Below are positions 38,716-47,974 of a stretch of 64,000 nucleotides of DNA, one piece after another. The notes under the pieces are model-generated. The model made no database searches, was not told the DNA's origin, and worked only from the letters and a program-made list of their open reading frames with translations. The stretch spans positions 2,418,001-2,482,000 of the forward strand of contig OY969422.1 in NCBI GenBank assembly GCA_963699215.1. The letters are read 5' to 3'. Position 1 is the first letter of the stretch. Each line of letters starts with the position of its first letter. Made by a program: the position numbers and the translations under genes. The stretch is from VRUE01 sp963699215 (GTDB lineage: Bacteria; Actinomycetota; Thermoleophilia; Solirubrobacterales; 70-9).

Positions 38716-39534
38716 CTACGCGGAGCGCTCTACCGCGGCGACCACGGTGAGGGAGCCGCCACCGCTGGCCCCGAGGCCGGCGTCGAACAGCTCGCGGGCC
38801 TCGTCGGGACCGGCGAAGGACTCGGCGAAGCGGCTCAGCGAGTCGACCAGGACGATCACGTCCTCGCCCGCGCCGGCGCGGGTGCGGGCTTGAGCGAGGG
38901 CGTCGTCGGCGTGGTGGGATTTGCCCGCGGAGACGATCTCGGCCTTGGGGGCCTCGCGCTTCCACTCGGCAAGCTCCTCGGGTGTCGGGTCGACGAGCAG
39001 CGCGATCGGGTCGGGCCCGTCGGAGGTGTCGGAGAGCTCCGCGGCAATCTCGCGCAGTAGCGCCGTGCAACCGGCGCGGCTCTCGGCGTAGACGATCGCC
39101 TGGCGCCCGGACGCCGCCGGCAGCAGCAGGTCGTGGACGCGAATCCCCTTGCGACGCCGGCCCCAGCGCCGCCGCCGGCGTTTGCGCTTCGGCCGCTCCG
39201 TCGCGGCCGCAGCGGCCGGCTCGGGTGCCGGGTCGGGCGCGGGTGCCGGGTCGGGCGCGGGTGCCGCGGGCTCTTTTTTCGGCTCCCTGCGGGGCTCGCG
39301 CCGCTGGCGCTGCTCGCGCGGCTTGCCGCCGCGATCGCGCTGTTGCCTGCGCTTGCCCTGCTCGCCGCCGTCGCGCCCGCCTTTTTTCGGCCTCGCGCCT
39401 CCCTTCGCCTCGCCGCCGGCCAACTTCTCGATCAGCTCGGCGCGGGACAGCATCCGGTAGCGCTCGATGCCGGCGTCGGCGGCAAGCTCGTGCAGCTCGG
39501 CGAGGTGCTTGGACTCCAGCTCGGTCTTGGTCAC
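38716..39534 (-). CDS. Rho-like protein with degenerate ATPase domain
   Basis: A 272-residue protein from a GTG start. Residues 1-40 match the Rho N-terminal helical domain (LESKHLAELHELAADAGIERYRML). Residues about 41-125 are a low-complexity Arg/Glu/Pro/Ala linker. The rest aligns with the Rho ATPase: IRVHDLLLPAASGRQAIVYA, then SRAGCTALLREIAAEL where Rho has AGKT, and VIVLVDSLSRFAESF (Walker B). The Walker A Lys is replaced by Cys, the RNA-binding cold-shock domain is missing, and the protein stops after GGGSLTVVAAVERS, before the R-loop. It is therefore unlikely to be an active terminator. Confidence 0.8.
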   Translation of the reverse strand: MTKTELESKHLAELHELAADAGIERYRMLSRAELIEKLAGGEAKGGARPKKGGRDGGEQGKRRQQRDRGGKPREQRQRREPRREPKKEPAAPAPDPAPAPDPAPEPAAAAATERPKRKRRRRRWGRRRKGIRVHDLLLPAASGRQAIVYAESRAGCTALLREIAAELSDTSDGPDPIALLVDPTPEELAEWKREAPKAEIVSAGKSHHADDALAQARTRAGAGEDVIVLVDSLSRFAESFAGPDEARELFDAGLGASGGGSLTVVAAVERSA

Positions 39535-39560
39535 GGTCGGCAGGCTAGTCGACCCGGCGG

Positions 39561-41219
39561 CTAGGCGGGGTTGCCGGCCTCGGCGGCGGCCGGCCAGGCC
39601 TCGGCCTCGCGCTTCACCTGCCGCCGCGACCAGCCCAGCTCGGCGCCGAGCGCCTCGGCGACCGGGCGGGCGGAGTCGGCGTCGCGCAGCTGCGGCGCCG
39701 CGAGCAGCCCCAGCCGGGTGCGGCGCAGGAGGACGTCGGCGACGCAGCGCGCCTGCTCCAGCCGGGCAGCGATCGCCACCTCGGCGAGCAGGTCGGGGCG
39801 GCCGTCGACGATCGGCCGCGCCAGCTTCGGCTGCTCGCGAGCCAGGTCGAGCACCGCCCGCGCCGCGTGCCCGTAGCGGAAGGCGAGCTGGGCAATCGCC
39901 TCCTCCCCCACGCCCGCGGGTGCCTCCAGATCCTCCGGCCGCACCTGCATCCCGAGCGGGATCTCGGCCGTGTGACAGGGGGCCTCGCGGCCCTCGCGGC
40001 CGACCAAGCGGTCGACCGTCTGCTTCGCCATCCGCCGCCAGGTGGTCAGCTTGCCGCCGGTGATCGTCAGCATCCCCGACGACGTCTCGTACAGCTCCGC
40101 TTTGCGCGAGATGTCGACCGACTTCTTCGGGTCGCCGGTCGAGAGCAGCGGCCGCACGCCGGCGTAGGCGCCGACCAGGTCGGCCTCGCCGAGCTCTGTG
40201 CCGAAGAAGGCGTTGACCGCGTCGAGCAGGTACTCGACGTCGGCCGCGCTGGGCTGGGGGCGGTCGATGTCATCGTCGTAGTCGTTGTCGGTGGTGCCGA
40301 CCAGGGTGCGGCCGTACCAGGGCAGGGCGAAGATGTGACGGCCCTCGCCGGCGGGGACGATGCAGGCGGCGCTGCCGGTCGAGAGATCGTCGCGGTCGAG
40401 CAGGACGTGGGTGCCGCGGCTGGGCGCGATCCGCGGCACATCCTCCTCCTCGACCACCTCGGGCCCGACCCGGTCGGCCCAGACGCCGGTGGCGTTGACG
40501 ACGCTCTCCGCCCCGACCTCGAAGCGCTCGCCCGACTCCGCCTCGACCGCGGCGACGCCGACCGCGCGGCCGTCGTGCGTGAGCACCTCGACCACCTCGG
40601 TCCCGTTCAGCATCACCGCGCCGAAGCGCTCGGCCTCGCCGAGGATGGTGAGGACGAGGCGCACGTCGTCGGTCTGACAGTCGTAGAAGAGGTAGGCGTC
40701 GTTGGGATCGCGCGGCTCCAGCGAGGGGACCAGCTCGAGCAGCTCGTCGCGGTCGATCGTGCGGTGGCGGTCGGGCGACCAGTAGAAGTCTTCGTCCACT
40801 TCCTTCGAGGAGCGGATCTCGCGGCGGCTGCGGCCGACCCTGGTGGTCGCCATCACGTCGTACATGTTGAGCCCCATCCCGAGTTTGCGGTCGCGGCGCT
40901 CCGCGGCGAAGGAGGGGACGAGAAAGGGCGTCGGGTAGACCAGGTGCGGCGCCAGCTGCACCATCAGCTGGCGCTCGAGCAGCGCCTCGCGGACGAGGCC
41001 GAGGTCGAGGTTCTGCAGGTAACGGAGGCCGCCGTGGATCATCTTCGAGGAGCGGCTGGAGGTGCCGACCGCGTAGTCGCCGCGCTCCAGCAGCGCCACC
41101 GAGTAGCCGCGCGAGGCGGCGTCGAGGGCGACCCCGGCGCCGGTGATGCCGCCGCCGATCACGACCACCTCGAAGCGCCGCCCAGCGATCTCCTCCAGGG
41201 CTGCGGCGCGAGTCAGCAT
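39561..41219 (-). CDS. glpD: FAD-dependent glycerol-3-phosphate dehydrogenase
   Basis: A 552-residue flavoenzyme that oxidises glycerol-3-phosphate to DHAP and passes electrons to the quinone pool. The ATG at 41219 overlaps the nitroreductase stop. FEVVVIGGGITGAGVALDAASRG binds FAD; TSSRSSKMIHGGLRYLQ, RGTHVLLDRDDLS, GTTDNDYDDD and TITGGKLTTWRRMAKQTVD are family motifs. The C-terminal DUF/GlpD helical domain ends SRRQVKREAEAW. No glpK or glpF is seen nearby. Confidence 0.95.
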   Translation of the reverse strand: MLTRAAALEEIAGRRFEVVVIGGGITGAGVALDAASRGYSVALLERGDYAVGTSSRSSKMIHGGLRYLQNLDLGLVREALLERQLMVQLAPHLVYPTPFLVPSFAAERRDRKLGMGLNMYDVMATTRVGRSRREIRSSKEVDEDFYWSPDRHRTIDRDELLELVPSLEPRDPNDAYLFYDCQTDDVRLVLTILGEAERFGAVMLNGTEVVEVLTHDGRAVGVAAVEAESGERFEVGAESVVNATGVWADRVGPEVVEEEDVPRIAPSRGTHVLLDRDDLSTGSAACIVPAGEGRHIFALPWYGRTLVGTTDNDYDDDIDRPQPSAADVEYLLDAVNAFFGTELGEADLVGAYAGVRPLLSTGDPKKSVDISRKAELYETSSGMLTITGGKLTTWRRMAKQTVDRLVGREGREAPCHTAEIPLGMQVRPEDLEAPAGVGEEAIAQLAFRYGHAARAVLDLAREQPKLARPIVDGRPDLLAEVAIAARLEQARCVADVLLRRTRLGLLAAPQLRDADSARPVAEALGAELGWSRRQVKREAEAWPAAAEAGNPA

Positions 41220-41728
41220 CAGTCCAGGTAGGTGGTCGTTTGCTCGACCGGAGGTCGCGGCGGCGGTTCCTTCTCCTGCCGCGGCGGGCCGAGGTGGAGG
41301 AGGCCGACGAAGCGCTCGGCGTCGGGCAGGCCGACCGCCTCCCTGCCCCCCTCCGTCCACAGCAGGGCGGGCGTGCGCCAATAGCCGGCGAGGCCGCGAG
41401 CGTGGGCACCGAGCAGGACGATGTAGGAGGCGACCGCGGTCGCGTGCAGGTCCTCCTCGTTCTGGATCGGGTCGTCGCCGAGCACACAGGAGACGACGAT
41501 CAGGGTCGGAGCGCGATCGAGCTTCGCCGCCCCCTCGGGCCCGGCGACCTCCTTGAGGCGCGTCAGCGACCGGGGCCCGAGGACCCGGAAGCGCCAGGGC
41601 GCGGTCAGGTTGTGATTGGGCGCCCAGCGCGCCAGCTCGAGCAGCGCGTCGATCTGCTCGTGCGAGAGCGGCTCCTGCCCGAAGGCCTTGTGGGTGCGGC
41701 GGGTGCGGATCGCGTCTTCGACGTCCAT
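41219..41728 (-). CDS. Nitroreductase-family oxidoreductase
   Basis: A 169-residue FMN protein from the ATG at 41728. DVEDAIRTRRTHKAFGQEPL is the N-terminal nitroreductase signature (the RRS/T-x-R-x-F block that binds FMN phosphate), followed by LARWAPNHNLTAPWRFRVLG and ATAVASYIVLLGAHARGLAGYWRTP. The family reduces nitro compounds, quinones or related substrates with NAD(P)H. It overlaps glpD by a TGATG, so the two are translated together, an unusual pairing. Confidence 0.88.
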   Translation of the reverse strand: MDVEDAIRTRRTHKAFGQEPLSHEQIDALLELARWAPNHNLTAPWRFRVLGPRSLTRLKEVAGPEGAAKLDRAPTLIVVSCVLGDDPIQNEEDLHATAVASYIVLLGAHARGLAGYWRTPALLWTEGGREAVGLPDAERFVGLLHLGPPRQEKEPPPRPPVEQTTTYLD

Positions 41729-41753
41729 GCGAGGAACATAGCCGCCGGCAGGC

Positions 41754-43634
41754 CTACCAGCTGAAGCGACGGCCGAGGAAGAGGACCGCGCCAAGGGCGG
41801 CGGCGCTCGTGCCCAGCCCCACGCCGAGGGGCGCCCACGGCTTCGGCTCGGGCTTGTCGCTCGCTTCGAAGGGCGGCGCGGCGGGCTGAGGCGCCGGCAC
41901 GGCTTCGTCGCCTTCCGGGACGGCGCCCTCGGGGGCGCCGAGGCCGGGCGCCGCGGCCGGCGGCGGCGCGGCCGAGCCCCCTCCGCCGCTCGCCGGAGGA
42001 ACGCCGCCCGTGCCGCCCTGGCCGAGCGCTTCGGGCGGGATCGAGGGGACGCCCCCGGAGGCTGGGGGAGCCAGCGGGATCGAGCCCGAGTCGGCTTCCG
42101 GGACAGAGCTCGACGATGGCGCCTCCGGTTTCGACGCGCGCGCGACCGGAGGAATCGGGAAGGCGTCGCCGGCGACCGCCGTCAGCACCTGGCCGGTCAC
42201 CCAGACCGGCGTCTGATCGCTCGTGCTCGAGTAGAGGTAGTGGCCGTCGGCGCTCTGCCGGGCGGCGAGATAGTCGAGGGCGCTCTTGCCCCCCTCCCGC
42301 ACCGTCGCCGGGTCGACCCCGACCGCCAGCATCCCCTGCACCGCCCAGGCAGTCGACTGGGAGTTGACCGCGCCGGAGCCGCCGAGCGAGAAGCCGCCGC
42401 TGGAGCGCTGGACCTTGCGCAGGTAGCCGAGCCCGTGCTCGGCGGCGCTCGTGTTCGGCATCGCCTGCAGGGCGGCCCCGGTGCCGTCGGCAGTGCTCGG
42501 CGACCCCGGCAGGTCCCCCCAGCCGCCGTCGCTGCCCTGAACCTTGGCCAGCCACGAGATCGAGCTGTCGACGCCGGCAGCACCGGCGGCGCGCAGCGCG
42601 ATCGCCGCGAACGCCGTCGACCCCGGCCAGCCTTCGAAGGACCCGTTGCCGCGGCGGCGCTTGGCCAGCGCCTCGACCAGGTTGCGGCCGCCGAAGGAGC
42701 GCGGGTCGACCCCGGCGCCCTCCAGGGCGAGGATCGTGCGGGCGAAATCGCCGGGGCTGGTCAGCTCCTCGACGTTGGCGCGGAGGTAGCCGACTGGGTT
42801 GCGGTTGCCACGGGCGACGTCGAGCGGGTTGCGCCCCGCCGCCTCCAGCCCCAGCATCGCCCAGGCGGTCATGTCCGGAGCCGAGCCCCGGTCCGGCGCC
42901 GTCCCCCACCCCCCGTCGCCGTTCTGCGCGGCGACGAGCCAGGCGACGGCGCGGCTCGCATCGGACGCCTCGGCGCGGGCGGGCAGGACGCTCGCCAGCG
43001 CGAGGACCAGCAGCAGCGTCGAGGCGACGGCCGGGGCGCGCCACTCGAAGCGCTCGCGGAAGCGGACCAGCATCCGCACCATCGCCGGGCCGGCGACCAG
43101 GGCGAGGACGGCGTTGCCGATCGCGTGTGCGGCGTCGAAGGGCACGGCGCGCGACTCCAGCACGAGGAAGCGCTGCAGCGAGAGGTCCCCTCCGTAGGTC
43201 GCCATCAGAGAGAAGTTCAGCAGAGCGCCGTAAGCGACGCCAGCCAGGGCGCAAACCGCGGCCAGCGTGAAGCGCCCGGCGCGCGGGCGGACGACGGCCA
43301 GCGCCGCCCCGAGGATCCCGCACATCCCCCACCCGGCCATCTGCCACGGCGTCCAGGGCCCCTGCCCAAACCAGAAGTTGGAGACGAGCGCGGTCAGCCC
43401 GCCCACCGCGAAGCCGGGGGCCGGGCCGAGCGCATAGCCGGCGAAGATGACGATGTCGGTGGTCGGCTTGACGTTGGGGAAGGCGGCAAATGCAACCCGG
43501 CCGGCGATCGCGAGGGCGGCCAGGACGGCGACCAGGGCGACGACCTGCGAGCTCGGCCGCGCGCGCTCGTACCAGGCGAAGCCGCCGAGCAGGACGGCGC
43601 CGAGGATGAGGAAGCTGGCCAGCTCCCAGCTCAC
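41754..43634 (-). CDS. ECF transporter S component (cobalamin type) fused to an alpha/alpha-toroid domain
   Basis: A 626-residue protein; the GTG at 43634 overlaps the ECF ATPase stop. Residues about 1-200 are a six-helix ECF S component of the CbrT-like type (FAAFPNVKPTTDIVIFAGYALG, FAVGGLTALVSNFWFGQGPWTPWQM, GALLNFSLM). A hydrophobic, signal-like segment (VASTLLLVLALASVLPARAEA) precedes about 300 residues of prenyltransferase/squalene-cyclase repeats (AWLVAAQNGDGGWG, WLAKVQGSDGGWGDL, YLRKVQRSSGGFSLGG, TAWAVQGMLAVGVDP). A Pro/Gly/Ser linker leads to a C-terminal membrane helix. Such toroids form the cobalamin-binding alpha domain of intrinsic factor, so the fusion suggests B12 capture above the membrane channel. 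Confidence 0.85.
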   Translation of the reverse strand: MSWELASFLILGAVLLGGFAWYERARPSSQVVALVAVLAALAIAGRVAFAAFPNVKPTTDIVIFAGYALGPAPGFAVGGLTALVSNFWFGQGPWTPWQMAGWGMCGILGAALAVVRPRAGRFTLAAVCALAGVAYGALLNFSLMATYGGDLSLQRFLVLESRAVPFDAAHAIGNAVLALVAGPAMVRMLVRFRERFEWRAPAVASTLLLVLALASVLPARAEASDASRAVAWLVAAQNGDGGWGTAPDRGSAPDMTAWAMLGLEAAGRNPLDVARGNRNPVGYLRANVEELTSPGDFARTILALEGAGVDPRSFGGRNLVEALAKRRRGNGSFEGWPGSTAFAAIALRAAGAAGVDSSISWLAKVQGSDGGWGDLPGSPSTADGTGAALQAMPNTSAAEHGLGYLRKVQRSSGGFSLGGSGAVNSQSTAWAVQGMLAVGVDPATVREGGKSALDYLAARQSADGHYLYSSTSDQTPVWVTGQVLTAVAGDAFPIPPVARASKPEAPSSSSVPEADSGSIPLAPPASGGVPSIPPEALGQGGTGGVPPASGGGGSAAPPPAAAPGLGAPEGAVPEGDEAVPAPQPAAPPFEASDKPEPKPWAPLGVGLGTSAAALGAVLFLGRRFSW

Positions 43635-45378
43635 CGGCGGCGCTCCCGGTCGAGGCTCTCGGCGCCCTGCTCCGGCGTGATCGCGCCCGGAATATCGAGG
43701 ATCCGGGCGACCTCGGTGGCGAAGTACCAGCCGCCGGAGAGGATCTCGGTGGCCTCCCCGTCGGCGATGACGACCCCGTCGCCGAGCAGCACGACGCGCT
43801 GGGCGAAGGAGGCGGCGAACTCGACGTCGTGGGTGGCGACCAGCACCGCGGCCCCGCGAGCGGCGAGGTCCCGGATCAGCTCCTCCAGATCGTGCTTGCG
43901 CGCCCGGTCCATCCCCCGAGTCGGCTCGTCGAGGGCCACCAGCCCAGGCAGCCCCTCGCCGCTCATCCTGCCGGCCAGGACGATCGCCAGCGCCAGCCGC
44001 TGCCGCTCCCCCCGGAGAGGTCGCGAGGGTCTTTCTCGACCGCGTGCTCGAGACCAACCATTCGCAATGCCGTTAGCCCAGCATCCCCCGGCAGCTCGTC
44101 CCCCACTCGCTCGCGGACGAGATAGTCGCTGGGGTTCTGGCTCAACAGACCGACCCCCCTCGGAGCCTCGGCCTTCCCGCGGACGGGCTCGACCAGCTCC
44201 CCGAGCGTCCGTAGCAACGTGCTCTTTCCCGCTCCATTGCGGCCCATTAGAACCACGCGTTCGCCAGCACCGATATCAAGGTCGACCCCCCGCAGCACAT
44301 CGCGCCGGGCGTCCCTCTCGCCCAACTCCACCCACAAGCCCTGCACCTTGGCGACCTTGGTGACCTTGGCGGCGGGAGAGGACTGGGGGTCCCCCTGACG
44401 GAACTTGTGAGCCGGCGAGGCAAGGGCCCTGGCGGGGGATTCGACGCGGGTTCCGGCCGGGGGACCCCCAGTCCTCTCCACCGAATCCAAGTCGCCGAAC
44501 GATCGACTGCGAAGGATGTCTCGCGCGTCGCGAACCCCGACCGGCAGGGGCCCGATCCCGGCGAGCGAGAAGAGGCGCGCCGCGGGCGTCTCCAGGGCGG
44601 CGTCGGCACGCTGCGCCCAGGCGAGGAAGTCGCTCGGAGCGCCGTCGAAGGAGATGCGGCCCGCGTCCATCGCGATCACCCGGTCGGCGGCGGCGAGGCA
44701 GCGCTCCAGGCGGTGCTCAGCCAGGAGAATCGCCACCCCCCACTCCTCGTTCAGTCGACGCAAGAGCCAGATCAGCTCGTCGCCGGCCACGGGGTCGAGC
44801 TGGGACGTGGGCTCGTCGAGAAGGACGAGCTGCGGGCGGGTGACGAGGGCGGCGGCAAGGGCCACGCGCTGGAGCTCGCCGCCCGAGAGGGTGTCGACGG
44901 TGCGCTCGAGCAGGTGCGGGATCGCCAGGGCCAGGGCCACCTCCTCGACGGCGCGGGCGCGGGCTGCGTCGGTTTCGCCGCGCATCTCCAGCGGCAGCTC
45001 GATCTCCGCCGCGACCGTGGTCGAGACGATCTGCGTCTCCGGGTCCTGGGCGACGTAGCCGACCGCGGTGGCGAGGTCGCTCGGGCCGCCGGCGATCGCG
45101 TCGAGGCCGGCGACCCGGACGCTGCCCTCGATCTCGCCGCCGTGGAAGTGCGGGACCAGGCCGCAGGCGGCGCGCAGCAGGGTCGTCTTGCCGCAGGCCG
45201 AGCGGCCGGCGAGCAGCGCGAACTCCCCTGCCGCGAGCGTCAGTGAGACGCCGCTGAGCGCCGCGCTCGCGGCCACCGCCCCCGGAGAGCCTTCGAGGCC
45301 GGCGTGCAGGTAGGCGTAGCCGAGGCCCTCGACCGCGAGAGCGGGCGCGGCGCGGCGCGGGGTCGTCAGCTCAGGCAC
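43631..45378 (-). CDS. Fused two-domain ECF ATPase (EcfA-EcfA'), one frameshift
   Basis: Two ABC domains in one chain. Domain 1 has ALLAGRSACGKTTLLRAACGL (Walker A), YVAQDPETQI, LSGGELQRVALAAALVTRPQLVLLDEPTSQLDP. A linker of about 70 residues holds a 21-bp inverted repeat. Domain 2 has VVLMGRNGAGKSTLLRTLGEL and GVGLLSQNPSDYLV; after one shift near 44010 the second LSGG signature continues with LVALDEPTRGMDRARKHDLEEL and ATHDVEFAASFAQRVVLLGDG to the stop at 43631. It powers the S and T components of the operon. Confidence 0.92.
44375..44479. repeat. Perfect 21-bp inverted repeat inside the ECF ATPase linker
   Basis: The arms 44375-44395 and 44459-44479 are exact inverted copies with core GGGGGTCCCCC. 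A shorter inner pair (CGGAAC at 44399-44404 and GTTCCG at 44450-44455) gives the same nested layout as the repeats at 5043 and 25394. It falls entirely within the coding linker between the two ABC domains and keeps the frame, as expected if a palindromic element inserted there and was tolerated. Confidence 0.75.
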
Positions 45379-46267
45379 GACGCCTCCACGGCGCGAGCCC
45401 GGCGAGGACGATCGTCGCGCAGAGCGCCGCGGTCGCCGAGCCGAAGCCGAGCTCGATCGTCGGATAGGCGCCGAAGTCGTCGGCCCCGAGCAGCTTGGCG
45501 GCGATCGCCGCCGTCAGCACGACCGCGCCGACCGCGTAGAAGCGCCGATCGAACCGCGACGCGCGGCCCGGCCCCGACTGCCGTGGCGGCCCTCCGGCGA
45601 ACCGCCGCCGCGGCGGATCCAGCGAGTAGCCGCGCAGCTCCAGGGTCGCCGCCACGTCGACCGCCCGGTCGAGCGAGCCGCTCGTCAGGCGGCGGACCAG
45701 CGCCGCGCGGCCGAGCGGCGCCGCGGCCGGCCCGCGCAACCGGCCGGCGTCGCGCAGCCGGGCCGCGTCGGCGGCCGCGACCGGGACGAGGCGGGAGATC
45801 AGCGCCGCGGTCAGGGCCGAGCGCCCCGCCAGCGGGCGCAGCGCCCGCAGGACGCGGTCGGGATCGACGCAGGCCGAGTAGACGGCGAAGCCGACCATCG
45901 CCACCGCCGCCCGCAGCCCAATCGCGGCACCGGCCGCCAGCGCCTCGGCGGTCACGTCGACCCGGCCCAGCAGGGGCAGATCGCCGAGCCGCAGCAGCAC
46001 CGTCTCGCCGCGGTCGACGACGAGCGCGTTGACGATGACGATCAGCAGGGCGAGGACGAGGCCCATCCGCAGCGCCGCCCGCACCGCGTCCCCGGCGCCG
46101 GCCGTGTAGCCGGCCAGAACAGTGGAGACCCCCACCGCGACCAGCACCGGCGGGCTCGAGTAGAGGAAGGCGACCGCGACGAGGGCGCCGAGGTAGGCGG
46201 CGGCGGCGCCAGGCGAAGCCGCTTGCAGCGGTCCCCGCCGCGGGGTGTAAGCGAAGGGGGATCTCAT
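45371..46267 (-). CDS. ecfT: ECF transporter T component (transmembrane energy-coupling protein)
   Basis: A 298-residue membrane protein from the ATG at 46267, overlapping the upstream DUF4430 stop (ATGA). Helices include AAYLGALVAVAFLYSSPPVLVAVGV and LVLALLIVIVNALVV; the coupling helices carry LISRLVPVAAADAARLRDAGRLRG and RRLTSGSLDRAVDVAATLELRGYSLDPPRR, matching the two Ala-Arg-Gly-type signatures of EcfT that dock on the ATPases. It couples ATP hydrolysis to toppling of the S component. Its end overlaps the ATPase start by 8 bases. Confidence 0.9.
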   Translation of the reverse strand: MRSPFAYTPRRGPLQAASPGAAAAYLGALVAVAFLYSSPPVLVAVGVSTVLAGYTAGAGDAVRAALRMGLVLALLIVIVNALVVDRGETVLLRLGDLPLLGRVDVTAEALAAGAAIGLRAAVAMVGFAVYSACVDPDRVLRALRPLAGRSALTAALISRLVPVAAADAARLRDAGRLRGPAAAPLGRAALVRRLTSGSLDRAVDVAATLELRGYSLDPPRRRFAGGPPRQSGPGRASRFDRRFYAVGAVVLTAAIAAKLLGADDFGAYPTIELGFGSATAALCATIVLAGLAPWRRRA

Positions 46268-47193
46268 CGGGTCGTCACCGAGCCGACTGGAAGGGCCTGC
46301 GCCCGTGCGCCGTCGGTCGCCAGCGCGTAGCGGTCGCGCAGGTGAGCGGTGTCGAGCAGGCTCGCCGCCGCCCGCACTGCGCCCGGCGTCGCTCCGGTGA
46401 CCAGCCAGACCGGCGCGGCGTCGTAGCGGCGCGTAGCCGCGACCAGGCCTCCTCCGGGACCGAAGTCGCGCGCCGGCTCGCCGTCTTCGTCGAGCCCCAA
46501 GAGGCGGTAGCCACCCTCCCCCGGGACGAAGTCGGCGAAGACCCCGCTCGCCTCGGGCCCCGCCTCGACCTGGGCCGCGGCCGGGTCCTCGCGCAGCCGG
46601 GCCCAAGGCCCGACGAGCACCCGGATCGCGCCCTCCGCCGGGGCCGTCGCCGGAGAGACGCCGGCGTCCCGCAGCCGGCGGCGGACCGCGGGGCATGCGC
46701 CGCCGCCGCGGCACTCGAGCGCCACCGGCCGCGACTCGCCCTCGTAGCCGCCCAGCAGCGGCCGCGGCCAGGAGCCGACGACGGCGGGCACCCGCGGGGC
46801 GGCGGACCAGCCGCGGTAGTCCCACCAGATCGCCTCGCCACCGCGCAGGGCGAAGTCGGCTGCGCCGACTTGCGACTCGACGCCGTTCACGTAGAAGAAC
46901 CAGTCGTAGCGGCGGCCGTCGCGCGCCGCTTCGGAGAGCCCCTCGATCGCACGCACGAAGCCGCCGCCGTAGCGGGTAGATACATCGGCGCTGCGGTCGA
47001 GCACCCGCATCACCGTGTCGGCCTCGGACGCCTGCTCGCTCTGCGGCGGCAGCACCGTCGCCGCGCCGTAGTCGCGGGTGACGGTCAGCGATACCTCGCC
47101 GACCTCGGGCCCGGGGCCCAGGCCGCAGCCAGCGGCCGCGAGCGCCGCTCCGAGGAGGAGCGCGATCGCGACCGCTGTGCCGCGGCGCCGCAT
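46264..47193 (-). CDS. DUF4430 (transcobalamin-like) lipoprotein
   Basis: A 309-residue lipoprotein: N-terminal RRRGTAVAIALLLGAALAAAGC with the lipobox Cys near residue 23. Residues about 34-125 form a DUF4430 domain: VSLTVTRDYGAATVL, VMRVLDRSADVSTRYGGGFV, RRYDWFFYVNGVESQVGAADF and GGEAIWWDYRGW, the pattern of the transcobalamin C-terminal beta domain. The remaining 180 residues are uncharacterised. It sits in the B12-riboswitch operon directly upstream of ecfT, so it likely binds cobalamin outside the cell and passes it to the S component. That role is inferred. Confidence 0.88.
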   Translation of the reverse strand: MRRRGTAVAIALLLGAALAAAGCGLGPGPEVGEVSLTVTRDYGAATVLPPQSEQASEADTVMRVLDRSADVSTRYGGGFVRAIEGLSEAARDGRRYDWFFYVNGVESQVGAADFALRGGEAIWWDYRGWSAAPRVPAVVGSWPRPLLGGYEGESRPVALECRGGGACPAVRRRLRDAGVSPATAPAEGAIRVLVGPWARLREDPAAAQVEAGPEASGVFADFVPGEGGYRLLGLDEDGEPARDFGPGGGLVAATRRYDAAPVWLVTGATPGAVRAAASLLDTAHLRDRYALATDGARAQALPVGSVTTR

Positions 47194-47200
47194 CGGCGGA

Positions 47201-47941
47201 TCAGCCCGCGGGGCAGGCCCCGCTCACGCAGACCGCAACCTGGTTGGACGGGATGTCCTTGCCATGGGTCGCGACCAGCGTGGTCGGGCCGGTCACGACG
47301 GCGGTCGTGCGACCTTCGGCGTTGGTCGGGGTCAGCCCGCCCGTCACCGTCGCCCCCGCGGCAGGCTTGCGCTTGCCCTTGTCGCTGTAGGAGAAGACGC
47401 GGACTTCGAACGGCACCCCGACCGCCGCCTCGGCCGGCGCGACCAGCGACAGCTCGCTCGGGTAGGGATACGGCGCGAGCGCCCAGAGGACTTCGTCGCC
47501 GGCTTTCAGCTTGACCGCGTCGCCGCCGAGTTCGGGGTTCTTGTGGTTGACCTTCAGGTACCAGGAGGCTTTGGACGTCGACTTGTAGCCGCCAACCCCA
47601 CAGATCCCCAGGCCGAAGTCGAAGGCGTCGGTGAGCAGCAACGGCCTCAGCGCGGGGGTCGACTTCGCCGCCTGGCCGAGCAGGCCGAGCGCGGTGGCGC
47701 CTTTGATCGTCGCCGCTTTGCCGCTGCCGGCGGTGCCTTTGCCGAAGCAGGTCGCCTTGCGGCTGGTCGGCACCGAGGTGGTGCCGGTCTTGAGCGTCTC
47801 CTCGGCGAGGATCTTGCCGCCGCCGCCCACCACCCGCAGGTCGGCGGGGACCTTCGCCACCGCAACCGCGGCGGTCGAGAGGACGAGGACGAAAGCCAGC
47901 GCGCACGCGGCGGCCAGCCGGAATGAGATGAGTCTTGGCAT
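47201..47941 (-). CDS. Secreted DUF4430-like protein, first gene of the B12 operon
   Basis: A 246-residue secreted protein. The ATG at 47941 is preferred over the one at 47971 because GAAAGGGTGG lies just upstream at ribosome-binding distance; the earlier ATG is at the riboswitch end. Signal peptide LAAACALAFVLVLSTAAVAVA. The middle has KTGTTSVPTSRKATCFG, LTDAFDFGLGICGVGGY and ASWYLKVNHKNPELGGDAVKL-KAGDEVLWAL, a DUF4430-like core. Residues about 155-240 resemble an Ig-like bacterial beta domain with PAAGATVTGG. Probably an extracellular cobalamin-binding accessory. Confidence 0.82.
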   Translation of the reverse strand: MPRLISFRLAAACALAFVLVLSTAAVAVAKVPADLRVVGGGGKILAEETLKTGTTSVPTSRKATCFGKGTAGSGKAATIKGATALGLLGQAAKSTPALRPLLLTDAFDFGLGICGVGGYKSTSKASWYLKVNHKNPELGGDAVKLKAGDEVLWALAPYPYPSELSLVAPAEAAVGVPFEVRVFSYSDKGKRKPAAGATVTGGLTPTNAEGRTTAVVTGPTTLVATHGKDIPSNQVAVCVSGACPAG

Positions 47942-47974
47942 TTGAGCCACCCTTTCCACGAGGGTTGTCATGGC

